Shown here one piece after another: positions 48,291 to 61,470 of a stretch of DNA of 64,000 nt; positions within the stretch are counted from its first letter, which is position 1; every line of letters starts with the position of its first letter. This DNA is from Cyclina sinensis (Eukaryota; Mollusca; Bivalvia; Venerida; Veneridae). Made by a program: the position numbers and the translations under genes. Below the pieces are notes generated by a model. That model was not told the origin of the DNA and searched no databases. It worked only from the letters and a program-made list of their open reading frames with translations. The DNA lies in assembly GCA_012932295.1 (NCBI GenBank), contig JAAONU010000017.1, forward strand, positions 186,001 to 250,000. Direction: 5' to 3'.

Positions 48291-50200
48291 GCTTTGCAAT
48301 CGACGTTTAGCTCAGTATTCAGCTAGTGTAGAGCTGTGCAATCGACGTTTAGTTCTACATTCAGCTAGAGTAGAGCTGTGCAATCGACGTTTAGTTCTGC
48401 ATTCAGCTAGTGTAGAGCTGAGCAATCGACGTTTAGCTCTGAATTCAGCTAGTGTAGAACTGTGCAATTGACGTTAAGCTCAGTATTCAGCTAGTGTAGA
48501 GCTGTGCAATCGACGTTTAGTTCTACATTCAGCTAGTGTAGAGCTATGCAATCGACGTTTAGCTCAGTATTCAGCTAGTGTAGAGCTATGCAATCGACGT
48601 TTAGCTCTGATTTCAGCTAGTATAGAGCTGTATAATCGACGTTTAGCTCTGCATTCAGCTAGTATAGAGATGTATAATCGACGTTTAGCTCTGATTTCAG
48701 CTAGTATAGAGCTGTGCAATCGACGTTTAGCTCAGTATTCAGCTAGTGTAGAGCTGAGCAATCGACGTTTAGCTCAGTATTCAGCTAGTGTAGAGCTGAG
48801 CAATCGACGTTTAGCTCTGATTTCAGCTAGTATAGAGCTGAGCAATCGACGTTTAGCTCAGTATTCAGCTAGTGTAGAGCTGAGCAATCGACGTTTAGCT
48901 CAGTATTCAGCTAGTATAGAGCTGAGCAATCGACGTTTAGCTCTGAATTCAGCTAGTGTAGAGCTGTGCAATCGACGTTTAGCTCAGTATTCAGCTAGTG
49001 TAGAGCTGTGCAATCGACGTTTAGTTCTGCATTCAGCTAGTGTAGAGCTATGCAATCGACGTTAAGCTCTGAATTCAGCTAGTGTAGAGCTGAGCAATCG
49101 ACGTTTAGCTCTGAATTCAGCTAGTGTAGAGCTGTATAATCGACGTTTAGCTCTGCATTCAGCTAGTGTAGAGCTGTATAATCGACGTTTAGCTCAGTAT
49201 TCAGCTAGTGTAGAGCTGAGCAATCGACGTTTAGCTCAGTATTCAGCTAGAGTAGAGCTGTGCAATCGACGTTTAGTTCTACATTCAGCTAGTGTAGAGC
49301 TGTGCAATCGACGTTTAGCTCTGAATTCAGCTTGTGTAGAGCTGTGCAATCGACGTTTAGCTCAGTATTCAGCTAGAGTAGAGCTGTGCAATCGACGTTA
49401 AGTTCTGCATTCAGCTAGTGTAGAGCTGTGCAATCGACGTTTAGCTCTGAATTCAGCTAGTGTAGAGCTGTGCAATCGACGTTTAGCTCTGATTTCAGCT
49501 AGTATAGAGCTGTATAATCGACGTTTAGCTCTGCATTCAGCTAATGTAGAGCTGTGCAATCGACGTTAACTCAGTATTCAGCTAGAGTAGAGCTGTGCAA
49601 TCGACGTTTAGTTCTGCATTCAGCTAGTGTAGAGCTGTGCAATCGACGTTTAGCTCTGAATTCAGCTAGTGAAGAGCTGTGTAATCGACGTTTAGCTCTG
49701 AATTCAGCTAGTGTAGAGCTATGCAATCGACGTTTAGCTCTGAATTCAGCTAGTGTAGAGCTGTGCAATCGACGTTTAGCTCAGTATTGTATTCAGCGAG
49801 AGTAGAGCTGTGCAATCGTCGTTTAGGCTTGAATTCAGCTAGTGTAAAGCTTTGCAATCGACGTTTAGCTCTGAATTCAGCTAGTGTAAAGCTGTGCAAT
49901 CGACGTATAGCTCTGCATTCAGCTAGTGTAGAGCTGTTCAATCGACGTTTAGCTCTGCATTCAGCTAGTGTAAAGCTGTGCAATCGACGTTTAGCTCTGC
50001 ATTCAGCTAGTGTAGAGCTACGCAATCGACGTTTAGCTCTGCATTCAGCGACAGTAGAGCTGTGTAATCGACGTTTAGCTCTGAATTCAGCTAGTGTAGA
50101 GCTGAGCAATCGACGTTTAGCTCTGAATTCAACTAGTGTAGAGCTGTGCAATCGACATTAACTCTGCATTTAGCTAGTATAGAGCTGTGCAAACGAAATT
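48290..50200. repeat. 42-bp tandem array, about 45 copies
   Basis: Unit GTAGAGCTGTGCAATCGACG TTTAGCTCTGAATTCAGCTA GT. As 42 is divisible by 3, both strands stay open over long runs (14-residue repeats VELCNRRLALNSAS and HSSTLAEFRAKRRL). It lies 1.3 kb after the FReD gene. Confidence 0.95.
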
Positions 50201-50229
50201 CAGGTCTACATTTAAAATACAATATTTCT

Positions 50230-51265
50230 GAAAGTAGAGCTAGGCAATTGACAACATCTCAGCTAAAGAACTCATTTAGCAAGATTTAATTGAAAGAACA
50301 TTTTAAAAAGCTGGCACCGTTCTGACGAAAAATGATGTAGAACAGGAAATAAATAAGCTCGGAAAAAATGGCTGTCGGTTTCTCACAAGTCTTCTTGAAA
50401 ACAGTGTATTTTATGAAAGGATGAAGTGATTAAAATAATGATAGAGATTTGTTTATAAACAAAATATTTGCATGCATTTTGGAATTTCACTTTGTTTAAA
50501 ATCTGCTTTTTGTTCCTGAACACAAATAGTGACTCATTCAGGCATGATTTGGAAACATGATACAAAGCAAATGTATTACAAACATTTTCTTATTACACAA
50601 CAACAAAACAACAACAACAACAACAAACTCTTATCAATAAATTTGCGAAACAGGAAATAAAACCAGGAGATGGAATTACTCACTGTTATGATATTTTGAA
50701 ATTATTGAATGTCAGAATAAAATGCATGTAAGGATATCCTGTGTTTATGTATAATTTACTAAGCGGGAAGAAAAACCCTCTCATTTAAGAAAAATGTGTC
50801 CAGATATTATGATTTTCCTTAAATTTTGTACAAAGTAACGTTATCTTCGGGAGACTTTTAAAGGGACATATGTGTTCAAAGTGACCATCACTGTTTTGAA
50901 ATATACATTAACCATTTGTTTCCAATCACAGAAAAACAAAGATTGTTTAGGTTATAGCTAAGTTAAATGATCGCATAATTATAACAGTTTCATTCGCATG
51001 GTCGCAAGTTTAACCCTTTGTTCAAGTTGAATGTACATTTTGCATTACCTCTCATTGAAACTGGTAGTTCTTTCACAAGCAATTTGCAGACATAACAAAA
51101 CTTGATCGACAGTGTCTAATTAAATGTTACCGCCTTTTTCTTGCAATTTAAAGGAATTTTGCAGAAATGAGACAACAATTACACATTTTTAACTTTTCAT
51201 CACGGAAGACGTGGCAGGTCCTTGAAGTTGGACTGAACAACATCAAATCTATGTGTAGAAAATAA
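50230..51265. other. Non-coding stretch, nothing recognised
   Basis: AT-rich, with a short CAA repeat at about 50,598-50,625. No gene or element identified. Confidence 0.45.
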
Positions 51266-51279
51266 ATGCATATAAAAAT

Positions 51280-51815
51280 TCTATTTGGAAAAGGTTGCCG
51301 ATGTAGCTCTTATTTATTTGGAAAAAGTTGCCGATGTAGCTCTTATTTATTTGGAAAAGGTTGCCGATGTAGCTCTTATGTATTTGGAAAAGGTTGCCGA
51401 TGTAGCTCCTATTTATTTGGAAAAGGTTGCCGATGTAGCTCTTATGTATTTGGAAAAGGTTGCCGATGTAGCTCTTATTTATTTGGAAAAGGTTGCCGAT
51501 GTAGCTCTTATTTATTTGGAAAAGGTTGCCGATGTACCTCTTATTTATTTGGAAAAGGTTGCCGATGTAGCTCTTATGTATTTGGAAAAGGTTGCCGATG
51601 TAGCTCCTATTTATTTGGAAAAGGTTGCCGATGTAGCTCTTATTTATTTGGAAAATGCTGCCGATGTAGCTCTTATTTATTTGGAAAAGGTTGCCGATGT
51701 AGCTCTTATTTATTTGGAAAAGGTTGCCGATGTAGCTCTTATTTATTTGGAAAAGGTTGCCGATGTAGCTCTTATTTATTTGGAAAATGTTGCCGATGTA
51801 GCTCTTACATCAAAA
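51280..51815. repeat. 33-bp tandem array, about 16 copies
   Basis: Unit TTATTTATTTGGAAAAGGTT GCCGATGTAGCTC, very uniform. Two overlapping plus-strand frames of 196-197 codons stay open only because 33 is divisible by 3. Confidence 0.95.
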
Positions 51816-52064
51816 TCAGATCTGTTGTTAGAAAAAAGTTGCGGATCAAGCTTTGACTTCAATATCAGATCTGTATAAAAACAGAACATACATTTTAGTA
51901 AATTATGCATGTATAACTTTATCTAATTTGCAATATAATTGTAAAGCATGCAAACAAATGGTATATGTGTATTCCAAATACATGAATCGATGAATATTGT
52001 AGTAACACCTTAAAATACAAATATGGTGAGAGTGCATAAAATAGGCGTATCAACAATCCATTGA

Positions 52065-52250
52065 TTAACGCTCTCTGTTGGTAATTCAGGGGTCGCAATT
52101 CAATCTCTCGCTTCTCATATAACATAATTGTCTTTCGGATGAGACATCAAACCGAGGTCCCATGTGTCAGTGCTATACATGGAGCATGGAAAAGAACCAG
52201 GGTGTCTCTGGAACGGGATATTTTCTGCATCTTGTACACTTTTTACAACC
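52065..52250 (+). mobile_element. SINE core, copy 2
   Basis: TGTCTTTCGGATGAGACATC AAACCGAGGTCCCATGTG, then AAAAGAACCAGGGTGTCTCT; better preserved than the copy at 39.5 kb. Confidence 0.65.
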
Positions 52251-52359
52251 TAAAATAACTATACTAAAAGGGGGCGTTGGTCATATATATGGAACTGGTA
52301 CCGACAATAAATTAACTCGGAAAGAGAGATTGAGAGAGTGCATTACAAACATGTACTAC

Positions 52360-54119
52360 CGTTTTTACAGATAATTTCAATTATAATTAATATATTGTTG
52401 TTCAGCTAATCGATGACACGATTTAAGTTAAGAACATTATGATCCATGCAGTATTGCAGTGACTTTGTTTTCTTAATAATGACTTAATCCAAATAAATCT
52501 TTTGTGTGCATTGAGTCACATGTTAATATTTTGAAGTGATGAAATATTGCCCACGGCGAAAATACAAATATGTGAAAGGTTTTAACATTATCTTATCGAC
52601 CGGATAGTTCCTTTTTTAGATTTTTTTCGAGGAAATCATGATTAGTTCGCAAGTGGGCGGGGCCTAAGTTTTCTACCAAAAAAGACCCAATCGACTACCA
52701 GTCCGCGCCACACCCGAATGATTTGCCGCTAGACATTTTCGCACAGGATTTATTTAGGCCACGCAAAACAAAAATGACTGGTTTATATCACGGAGTACGT
52801 AAATTGGAGTCAACGCACTGAACTGGGACTTGTTTGAGTCTATGCTCCACTAACAAGTCATAGATCGGGGCAAGATCAGTGCACATATATTGGTGATGTA
52901 GAGTAGTGGGAGGGCTATTTTTTACCATTGCAACAAATGATATAGCATAATGTCTTTATGCGTCCGAAAGATTTAACACACACAGGTGCAGTTTTGTGAC
53001 CTTTTCGCTCACAAATAAAGAATAAAATTATAAACAGATAAGAACAGAACACTACGACATGCCTATCAGAATAAGAATTTGATATTTTACTCATACCACG
53101 TTCATCTTTATTCATAGCAGACGACACAGAAACGGTCCCTGAAACAACAGATTATTTGCTCGCCTATATAGTTAAGTCTATGAGAAAATGCACGTGAAAC
53201 ACGATTTTATCAGAATAACAACGACCACGCCGTTTTTATATACCAGGTCTTTCCACAGTTCGGTTTTTAAAAGAAACAGTGTGTAGTATTATAAAAAAAG
53301 TGCTTTCTATGGATTTGACTAACTTTTTTTTTGCATTTTTGCATTTTACACAGTGACATTAACTGATTAAATGTGCACGTGCTTATTAACATTGACATTT
53401 CTAGCGTTAGCTGGATATGCACGTTGCAAGTTTTGTGCATTCGACCCAGAGTGTTTTTCGGAATGTAAGAACGACATGAAACGAAGAAGAGAAGACAATG
53501 AAGACAACTGACAAGGTAGGGCTGTTACAATAGGTTCAGATATACTGTAAATTTGAGACAATACGACACTGGCGTTGAAATCGTGTTTTGTTTTTAATTG
53601 AACGTATTTATCAAGTAGTTTTAACTTTACCAACAATTAATGGTCAGTTAATAGCACGTGTGTCTGTGTCGTCAGTTTTATGTTGTCTTAAATTCACGGT
53701 AATCTTAGAAATTTTTGAACAGTCAAATTGTCATGTAGGGAAAATCTGCTCACCGTCTAAGTCTGCGAATTTTATTTTATTTTATTATAATGACCTGTTT
53801 CATCATTTACCATTGCCGTCGGTATTACTAGCACTCGGACCCGTGTCTCGCTGGAGTTAAAGCAGGCATCTTCACTAAAGTCAGACTGGCAATCAGAATG
53901 AAATAACTGATAAACAAAAGAAAGACGCCACTGACCCAGAGTGCTGTAGTAGTTTTGTATATGTAAGTTTCCATTAGATTCCAGTTTTCATATTCATATC
54001 CATTAAGTACCAGTTTTCAGTGAAGCATAAGGACCATTCGATGTCACAGGGCTGATCATATAAGACATCATGTTTATAGGAGAATTAGTTCATGGCATTC
54101 TATAATTAATTTAGTTTAA
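52360..54119. other. Non-coding stretch, nothing recognised
   Basis: Open frames up to 90 codons on both strands overlap each other and show no domain. 54,310-54,984 and 55,334-55,800 are similarly empty. Confidence 0.4.
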
Positions 54120-54303
54120 ACTTATTTATTTTACATCGAGTGGGAAGCAAGTTTTTGCAATTTATTTTAATCCCTCTCCAAGATTGCTTTCAGTGTGGAA
54201 ATTCGCTGTAGACTATCACCCTGTTGGGATTCGAACGAGCGACCGGATCGAGAGTCCGGCACTCTAACTCCTCGACCACTGCTGCTCCTGCTCGACCACT
54301 GCT
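54120..54303 (-). mobile_element. tRNA-derived SINE, tRNA-Glu(CTC)-like head
   Basis: On the minus strand TGGTCGAGGAG (A box), a CCGGA/TCCGG anticodon stem with CTC in the loop, and CGTTCGAATCC (B box). The acceptor stem does not pair, so not a functional tRNA. A 20-bp GCTCGACCACT-type duplication sits at the head. Confidence 0.7.
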
Positions 54304-54988
54304 CCTTTAAAATTAACTGAGGTCAGTGATAATAGAAAAGCAGTTTCGTTTACTACTTGAATTTGGATGCGATTTTATGACCTAGCATTGTATAGCATAT
54401 GCTTCAGACTCGGGTTATAGCAGTGCAGTGTCAAAATTACTTTTTATATCAAAGATATTGAAATTAAGAAATGTAACACAATAGAACATAACAGTTTATT
54501 CTCGAAATTCCTCGCAACGTGACAAGTTTTCTTGCCGAAATGAGAGATTGTAGGAATAAGACTTAGTAGATTAAAATGCCAAAACGTACTTTATTTTATT
54601 TTCACTGTGATGAAGAGTGTACCACCCTCAAATGAATGATGGCCTTTAGACAAAAGATTATTAAGAAACAGTATTGATCATTTTTGGCTTATCATTTGGC
54701 TGAACCTTTTTTATGAACATTTTTCATTTTCTTTTTAAATTAGTTTTTTTTCTGGATAAAACTAATTTCATCAGAGGGTGGTAAACATGAAATTATGATA
54801 AATTCGCAGATTTGGGCAACTTTAAAGCGCATTAAATTTCATTTGGACTCAAAATGTAATGGGTCTACAAATGTAGCGAGTCCAAAAAAAGAGAGATTTT
54901 ATGTAGATGAATTTACATTAATCTTGCCTGCAGTTCTTTCATTTGGTCTGTACCAAAAAACAAGGTGCACAGATTTGACCTACCTTAA

Positions 54989-55329
54989 AGCGACTGACTC
55001 ACCGAACTTAGCTTTTCTTTTCTTTAAAATTATAAGAGGTTATATTCTATGGAAAAATATATAATACACCATGAAAATGAATGAAAGAAATGAATTTAGC
55101 AGGAAATCGAACGAATTTCAAAATAAATAATATTAATAAAATATTTACCTCGTGACTGACTGGTAAACCTTTCACTGATAAAAATATGTTGAACTTCATA
55201 AAATGATGTGTTTCTGTAACAAAAAAATGAGACAGTAACTTAGTGCAGATATGTTCTACATAACTACAACTAGAATGTGTAAACATTTGTTTTTCTACGC
55301 ATCGTCGACCAATCTGTGAGTCAGTCGCT
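54989..55329. mobile_element. piggyBac-like MITE flanked by TTAA
   Basis: 14-bp perfect inverted termini AGCGACTGACTCAC, each flanked by TTAA (54,985-54,988 and 55,330-55,333), as expected for piggyBac-type insertion. 341 bp, non-coding. Confidence 0.8.
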
Positions 55330-55809
55330 TTAATATAAACAATATAATTTGTGCATTGTCTTAAATAGGTGCTTACTCAATATTTTGACTAACTTCAAGT
55401 GCTTTTTAAATATACATTGATTAGTTTAAATACGTAGGATATTCATACAAATGTATTATAATCTTTTTTCATGCATGTATTTAAATAACACGGCAGTTGC
55501 TAATTCCTGTACAATATTCTTAGGAACATTCATATAGTGCAGAAAAAACAACTGCAGCAAAGTTTGAGGGAGCACCTTTAAAATTGTTAACAACTTGTTA
55601 TGTCTACGCGACATTTTATTTCAACAGAAGTTGCTGAGATGACACAACAAAAGGGACAGTGCAGCTTTTGTTGGGGAATAAAGGAAAAAAACATCTAAAG
55701 AATTTTGTATTCTCTTGATGTTTTTCATTTTGACAGTAAAAAAGATGCAATATGTGACAACATAAATAAGGTTGATGATAACACTGTTTCTTCACATGTC
55801 AGTACTAAA

Positions 55810-57220
55810 GATTGAAGTCTGTACGACAAACCCTCTTCAACACTTCGAACAAAACACGTGATAGAGATTAGATCGAAGTCTGTACGGCAATCCCTCATAA
55901 GAAACTGTTCGAACCAAACACGTGATACTGATCAGATTGAAGTCTGTATGGCAATCCCTCATTAGAGACTATTCGAACCAAACACGTGATACTGATCAGA
56001 TTGAAGTCTGTATGGCAATCCCTCATAAGAAACTATTCGAACCAAACACGTGATACTGATCAGATTGAAGTCTGTATGGCAATCCCTCATAAGAAACTAT
56101 TCGAACCAAACACGTGATACTGATCAGATTGAAGTCTGTACGGCAATCCCTCATTAGACACTATTCGAACCAAACACGTGATACTGATCAGATTGAAGTC
56201 TGTACGGCAATCCCTCATTAGAGACTATTCGAACCAAACACGTGATACAGATCAGATTGAAGTCTGTACGACAATCCTTCATAAGAAACTATTCGAACCA
56301 AACACGTGATACAGATCAGTTTGAAGTCTGTACGGATATCCTTCATAAGAATTTATTCGAACCAAACACGTGATACTGATCAGATTAAAGTCTGTACGAC
56401 AAACCCTCTTCAACACTTCGAACCAAACACGTGATACTGATCAGATTGAAATCTGTACGGCAAACCTCTTGAGAAACTATTCGAACTAAACACGTGATTC
56501 TGATCAGATTGAAGTCTGTACGGCAATCCCTCATTAGAAACTATTAGAACCAAACACGTGATACTGATCAGATTGAAGTCTGTACGGCAATCCCTCATTA
56601 GAAACTATTCGAACCAAATACGTGATACTGATCAGATTGAAGTCTGTAAGGCAATCCCTCATAAGAAACTATTCGAGCCAAACACGTGATACTGATCAGA
56701 TTGAAGTTTGTACGGCAATCCCTCATTAGAAACTATTCGACCAAACACGTGATACTGATCAGATTGAAGTCTGTACGGCAATCCCTCAATAGAAACTATT
56801 CGAACCAAACACGTGATACTGATCAGATTGAAGTCTGTATGGCAATCCCTCATTAGAAACTATTCGAACCAAACACGTGATACTGATCAGATTGAAATCT
56901 GTTCGGCAATCCTCATAAGAAACTATTCGAACCAAACACGTGATACTGATCAAATTGAAGTCTATACGGCAATCCCTCATAAGAAACTATTCGAACCAAA
57001 CACGTGATACTAATCAGATTGAAGTCTCTACGGCAACCTCTTGAGAAACTATTTGAACCAACACGTGATACTGATCAGATTGAAATCTGTATGTCAGACC
57101 TCTTGAGAAACTATTCGAACCAAACACGTGATGCTGATCAGCTTGAAGACTGTTTAGCAATCCCTCATAAGAAACTATTCGAACCAAACACGTGATACTG
57201 ATCAGCTTGAAGACGGTATG
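55810..57220. repeat. 64-bp tandem array, about 22 copies, E-box in nearly every unit
   Basis: Unit ACGTGATACTGATCAGATTG AAGTCTGTACGGCAATCCCT CATTAGAAACTATTCGAACC AAAC. The unit junction makes CACGTG, and TGATCA is also kept in most copies. Confidence 0.95.
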
Positions 57221-57229
57221 GCAAACCCC

Positions 57230-59049
57230 TTGCCTTTTACCAGCACAGGCCATGATCAGTTTGCACATTCGTGCAAGTATGACAATGGTGCATTATTTAG
57301 TCTGTAGTCAAACATATTCAAATCTACAATATGTGGTGTCATATCCAACAAACAGCACTGCACCTTTTGGAGTTGTCATATTGCTGTAGTTATAACGCAA
57401 CCATTTTCAGCCGGTTAACAAGGTAAGATTTTTCAGTTTTTCTGTGGATATTTTTTTCTTTTTGGGTTGTAGAAAGTGGGTTGGTAGGGCCAGGGGAACA
57501 ATAAAACAGTCTATAATTTGTAATAAAGTCATGCGAGGAGCAACAAGACTAATAGATAATAATGCATTTTAGGGACTACTATAAGTTATGATAAGCATTC
57601 TGACATTTTCAGTGAGTCGTTTAACAATTTCTATTAAGTGTGGTGTGTTGGGATTAAGAGCTCCATATTACTGCTAGATTTTGTTCTGTGGTTGCTGGAA
57701 GACAGTCTTACATATTTGAAAATGGCACATTTTTTGTGTACAAATGTTGTAGTAATGTCGTAAAGCTATAACGGATTACTATTTTAAACAAATAAATGAA
57801 TATTCTTTCCAGAAATACTTGCATAAAAAAGTGTGTGTATTAAATAACGGTGATTTGATCTCGATATTTTTGAATTCCTTTATTTGATGAGGAAATTAAG
57901 ATATGCTCGCTTATATAGTGACTTTATGTTAAAAAAAATAAAATATCTCAAAAGAAGTTGTTTATTTTGAACCTGTGATATGATTTTCTGTTTGGTGGAA
58001 ATTTTCGCACCGTTTAAACCTAGGAAGACAGTGGACGAAAAATTAGGTATTTGCTTTAAGGTAATGTTTCGTCTTATTTTCAACATTGTTAAAGATGTTG
58101 ACAGAGTTTCGGTGTTGTCGTGCTCGGGAATTGTTTTGGGTCACTAATCAATCTGCACGTCACATTTTTGAGCGTATAAACTCCACGTGCAGCGGACATT
58201 TTCAGTGAGCGTATAAAATACATGAGTTTGTATTCTCGGCATTTTTGAAAGATTGTGACAGAATTTCGGCTATTTTCACCACGTGTCATAAATCTATTTG
58301 CGGCGTTTTGTAAAGATACGTTCCATTTTTTTATTTTGCAACTTGATATTTTATATAATGGATTTATTGCGCGTATATATCGAATCGCCATTTTTTCGTG
58401 TGTTTTTATTTTAAAAAAGGGTTTTGCTGTTTCGCGTTTCCGGGACGGTATCGATATAAACGTATTTTTAAGACTCTGCAGAAGGTAACGTATTTTGTAA
58501 TTTGAAAATACTTCATTCTGACAAGATTAATTATTGAAACGCCATTTTGCACAGATAAACAGATACTCTTCGGACCCTATCCCGTGACTGCAACAAACTT
58601 AGCTCATTTCTCTCACTGAAAGGAGGTCATGGTTCTTTGTGTGAAATGGTTTTCTTTAAATGTGGGGACTCATGTTCCTATGAGGAACTGGCAATTTAGT
58701 AAAGAGATAATATGTAATAACCAGTTTCCGAAGCAGAATGGGAAAACTTACTTATGTGAGAAAAATGGCAGCTTAAAAACAGAAAGAGAATCCTTTTCCG
58801 ACACGAGAAATGGCAGTATAATAGGAAGGAAATGATAACCCAATATGAGAAATGTAGATTTTCAAGCTGAAATATCTTATTAGTGGAATGGCAGTTTGTC
58901 TCTGAGGTTTACTGCGTGAATTTAAATTCATGTATCTTACTCACTTTTTAAAGAAAGGAAACACAAATATATAAATCCACATAATTGTTACTTGTCATGA
59001 AATATTAATGATTTGGTAAGCTTTACTTTATTACACATTTTCCCAACAG
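57230..59049. other. Non-coding stretch with frames of unknown meaning
   Basis: A 68-codon plus frame at 58,629-58,835 begins MVLCVKWFSLNVG after AAAGGAGGTC and lies 215 bases before the exon candidate, but has no recognisable domain and no phase link was shown. Confidence 0.35.
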
Positions 59050-59140
59050 GTTTAAATGATGGCATAGTTACTGAGAGCACTTTCGGACTGGAAGAACAAA
59101 GCGTGCTGATCAGATGTCACATTCCAGCTAAAACAGTGAG
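59050..59140 (+). CDS. Isolated exon candidate, unknown product
   Basis: Acceptor TTTTCCCAACAG and donor GTATGT bound 91 nt with a clean frame (in-phase 2, out-phase 2) encoding LNDGIVTESTFGLEEQSVLI and RCHIPAKTV. Base composition is richer in GC than its flanks. I recognise no family and found no neighbouring exons that chain to it. Confidence 0.35.
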
Positions 59141-60484
59141 GTATGTTTTATATAAATTGTAATACGTTTACAGGTATTTTAGTTTTAATACATTTTACAG
59201 GAAACTACATGCAGTTATATTACATACGGCTTCACTTGGTGTCACACAATTGGATGAACGGATTATGAGTAGAGTATAAGTCCTATATTTAAGATCAGTC
59301 TGTCTTTAGCCTGCCTATGAATTTCGGATATCATCTGCTTAGTGGGTTGACTTCTCAATGCTTTCTAAATGCTGCTGAAATGATGTATTCTGTGTGAAAA
59401 CTGGTATTCTCTTTAGGCACCCAAAAGTCCTTTGTGTGTCTTGTTTCTTTACTTTCGTTTCTGACTCTCGGTTGCTGACCGGATGTTTGCAATCCAATGA
59501 ATGAAGGTCTTCTGCCGACTGTGTTTTTACTTTCCGAATGTTGTTTGCTAAATGCATGTTTTCTGCAGTGTGTATACTTGTTTCCTATTGCTACTAAAAG
59601 TACAGTAACTTAGGAGGCTGAATATTATAACAGATTTTTTTCTTTTTGGGTTGTAGTGTGTGGGTGGAGGGATAAGGGTCGGTCTGTACTTATCCGACTT
59701 GAAAATGAGCGGACAAAAATATAACAGAACAGAAGATGTTTTTACATATAATGCACTTAAGGCTCATTAAATTCAGTAATTTTCTTATCAAAGGGCTATT
59801 TACCAATATTAAAAAAAATATAATGTTGGCAGAAGTTTCGGGACTGGAGTGCGAGGGTGACTATAATACTGTTCCGTGACCAATCCTGGAAACTGTTGTT
59901 CAAACTAACTTCCAACTTAGTGTTTCAGTCATTTTAGCTGATTTTGGGCTCTGCGTTCGTCGAATATTGAACAATATTCCAGTCAGTGTGATTGGAGCTA
60001 ATAAAAAAAATTAAAAACAACAAAACAAAACAAAATAAAGGAAAACAAAACCAAAAAGAAACAAATACAAACAAAATAAATGCAAACAAAAAAACAACTA
60101 CAAATAAACAATAAACAACAACAGAACCTAAAACAACCTAAAACTGGTACCCATTCGTCCCTGAATATGAGAATTGTTTCAAGAGTTCGGCGTTTTTTCG
60201 TTTTGTCTTTTTATGAGGAAAAAGAATTGATTTCGTTTATTTCGAGATAAATTCGCTGACGGATTTTGTTTTCTTTACACCTTTACATGTTGACCAGCAC
60301 TTGGACGGAAATGATGTTGCCGATATTTTCACAAGATAAAAAGGAGAAGGAATGTTGTTTTATGGCTCGATATTTCTCCTCCTCGGCATTTTTACACGTT
60401 GACGGAAACTTCTTATCTTCGGAATTTTTCCTGCGCCGCGGTCATTTTGCTTATTTTTGGTTTTAAAGAGAGATTGGAGATGAC

Positions 60485-60755
60485 TAGGTGGCCGAGTGGT
60501 TTGTGCGTTGGGCTACGAAGCTGGTGAACCGGGTTCGATTCTGGGTAGCGACTGAGTTATCGACTGATTTCCCAGGACTGGGTGGTAACCTAACCGGGTA
60601 CTGTTTCCAGCAGTATCGGCCTAGACTGGGGGTCGGGGAAGGTAAAATACACGCACCGTGGGCTCTTCTGGAAATAAGTTGTTCCATCCACACCAGGTGG
60701 GGACTTTCGTTGACTACCCACATTAAATAAGAAACCTTTACCTTTATTTTCACTG
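60485..60755 (+). mobile_element. tRNA-derived SINE
   Basis: A box TGGCCGAGTGG and B box GGTTCGATTC spaced as in tRNA genes (internal Pol III promoter), followed by a ~180-bp body and a CCTTTACCTTTA tail. Confidence 0.8.
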
Positions 60756-61194
60756 ATTGTTTTGTTATTTTGAAACTCGGGACTTTTTTTGATCACGTAC
60801 TGACGAAAATATAACGTTATGGATCAGTTTTTTTCTACGGTCGACTTTCGGTCATTTTATTGCTCTGAAGAAAATTTGGATATACGGATTGGTTTTTTAA
60901 CACGATTGTCCCCGAAGATATTTTCTTACGAAATTCAGTCGGTCCGTTTGGCTTCATTGGATTCAAAGAAAGATTTTTACTGAAATACGGTTCGGTCAGG
61001 TTCGCGGTCAAGTTGATCCTTTTCTGGTTTTAGGGAAGGCTTTTCAAGGATATTCGAAGGTCAGTTCGTTTTTTTTCTGTAAAGCATTTTTACAAGGTGC
61101 CGCAGTGAATATTTTCTTTGTCTGGGTTTAAAGAGGAATTTTCAACGATATTCGGGTATTTTGCGGTCGATATTTTTGAAACTGGATATCTCTT

Positions 61195-61470
61195 TTTTGG
61201 TTCGGTTTTCCCTACGGCGGTTTTTTGGTTCGGTTTTTCCCTACGGCGGTTTTTTGGTTCGGTTTTTCCCTACGGCGGTTTTTTTGTTCGGTTTTTCCCT
61301 ACGGCGGTTTTTTTGGTTCGGTTTTACCTACGGCGGTTTTTTTGGTTCGGTTTTTCCCTACGGCGGTTTTTTTGGTTCGGTTTTTCCCTACGGCGGTTTT
61401 TTGGTTCGGTTTTTCCCTACGGCGGTTTTTTGGTTCGCTTTTTCCCTACGGCGGTTTTTTGGTTGCTTTT
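61195..61470. repeat. ~30-bp tandem repeat, 9 copies
   Basis: Unit GGTTCGGTTTTTCCCTACGG CGGTTTTTTT with T-run length variation. Open in all three plus frames, hence Phe/Arg-rich spurious proteins. Confidence 0.93.

Noticed and set aside
48670..50161. Open frames of 14-residue repeats on both strands
   Set aside because: Explained by the 42-bp array.
51266..51878. Two 196-197 codon frames, one Cys-rich (GKGCRCSSY), one EKVADVAL
   Set aside because: Two frames open together over a 33-bp array; the Cys-rich look is a reading of the same DNA unit. No transcript signals.
54221..54300. Functional tRNA-Glu gene
   Set aside because: A and B boxes are present but the acceptor stem does not pair and the T arm is imperfect; SINE head instead.
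58089..58391. 100-codon minus frame and overlapping 77-codon plus frame
   Set aside because: Mutually overlapping, no domain and no splice-compatible neighbours.
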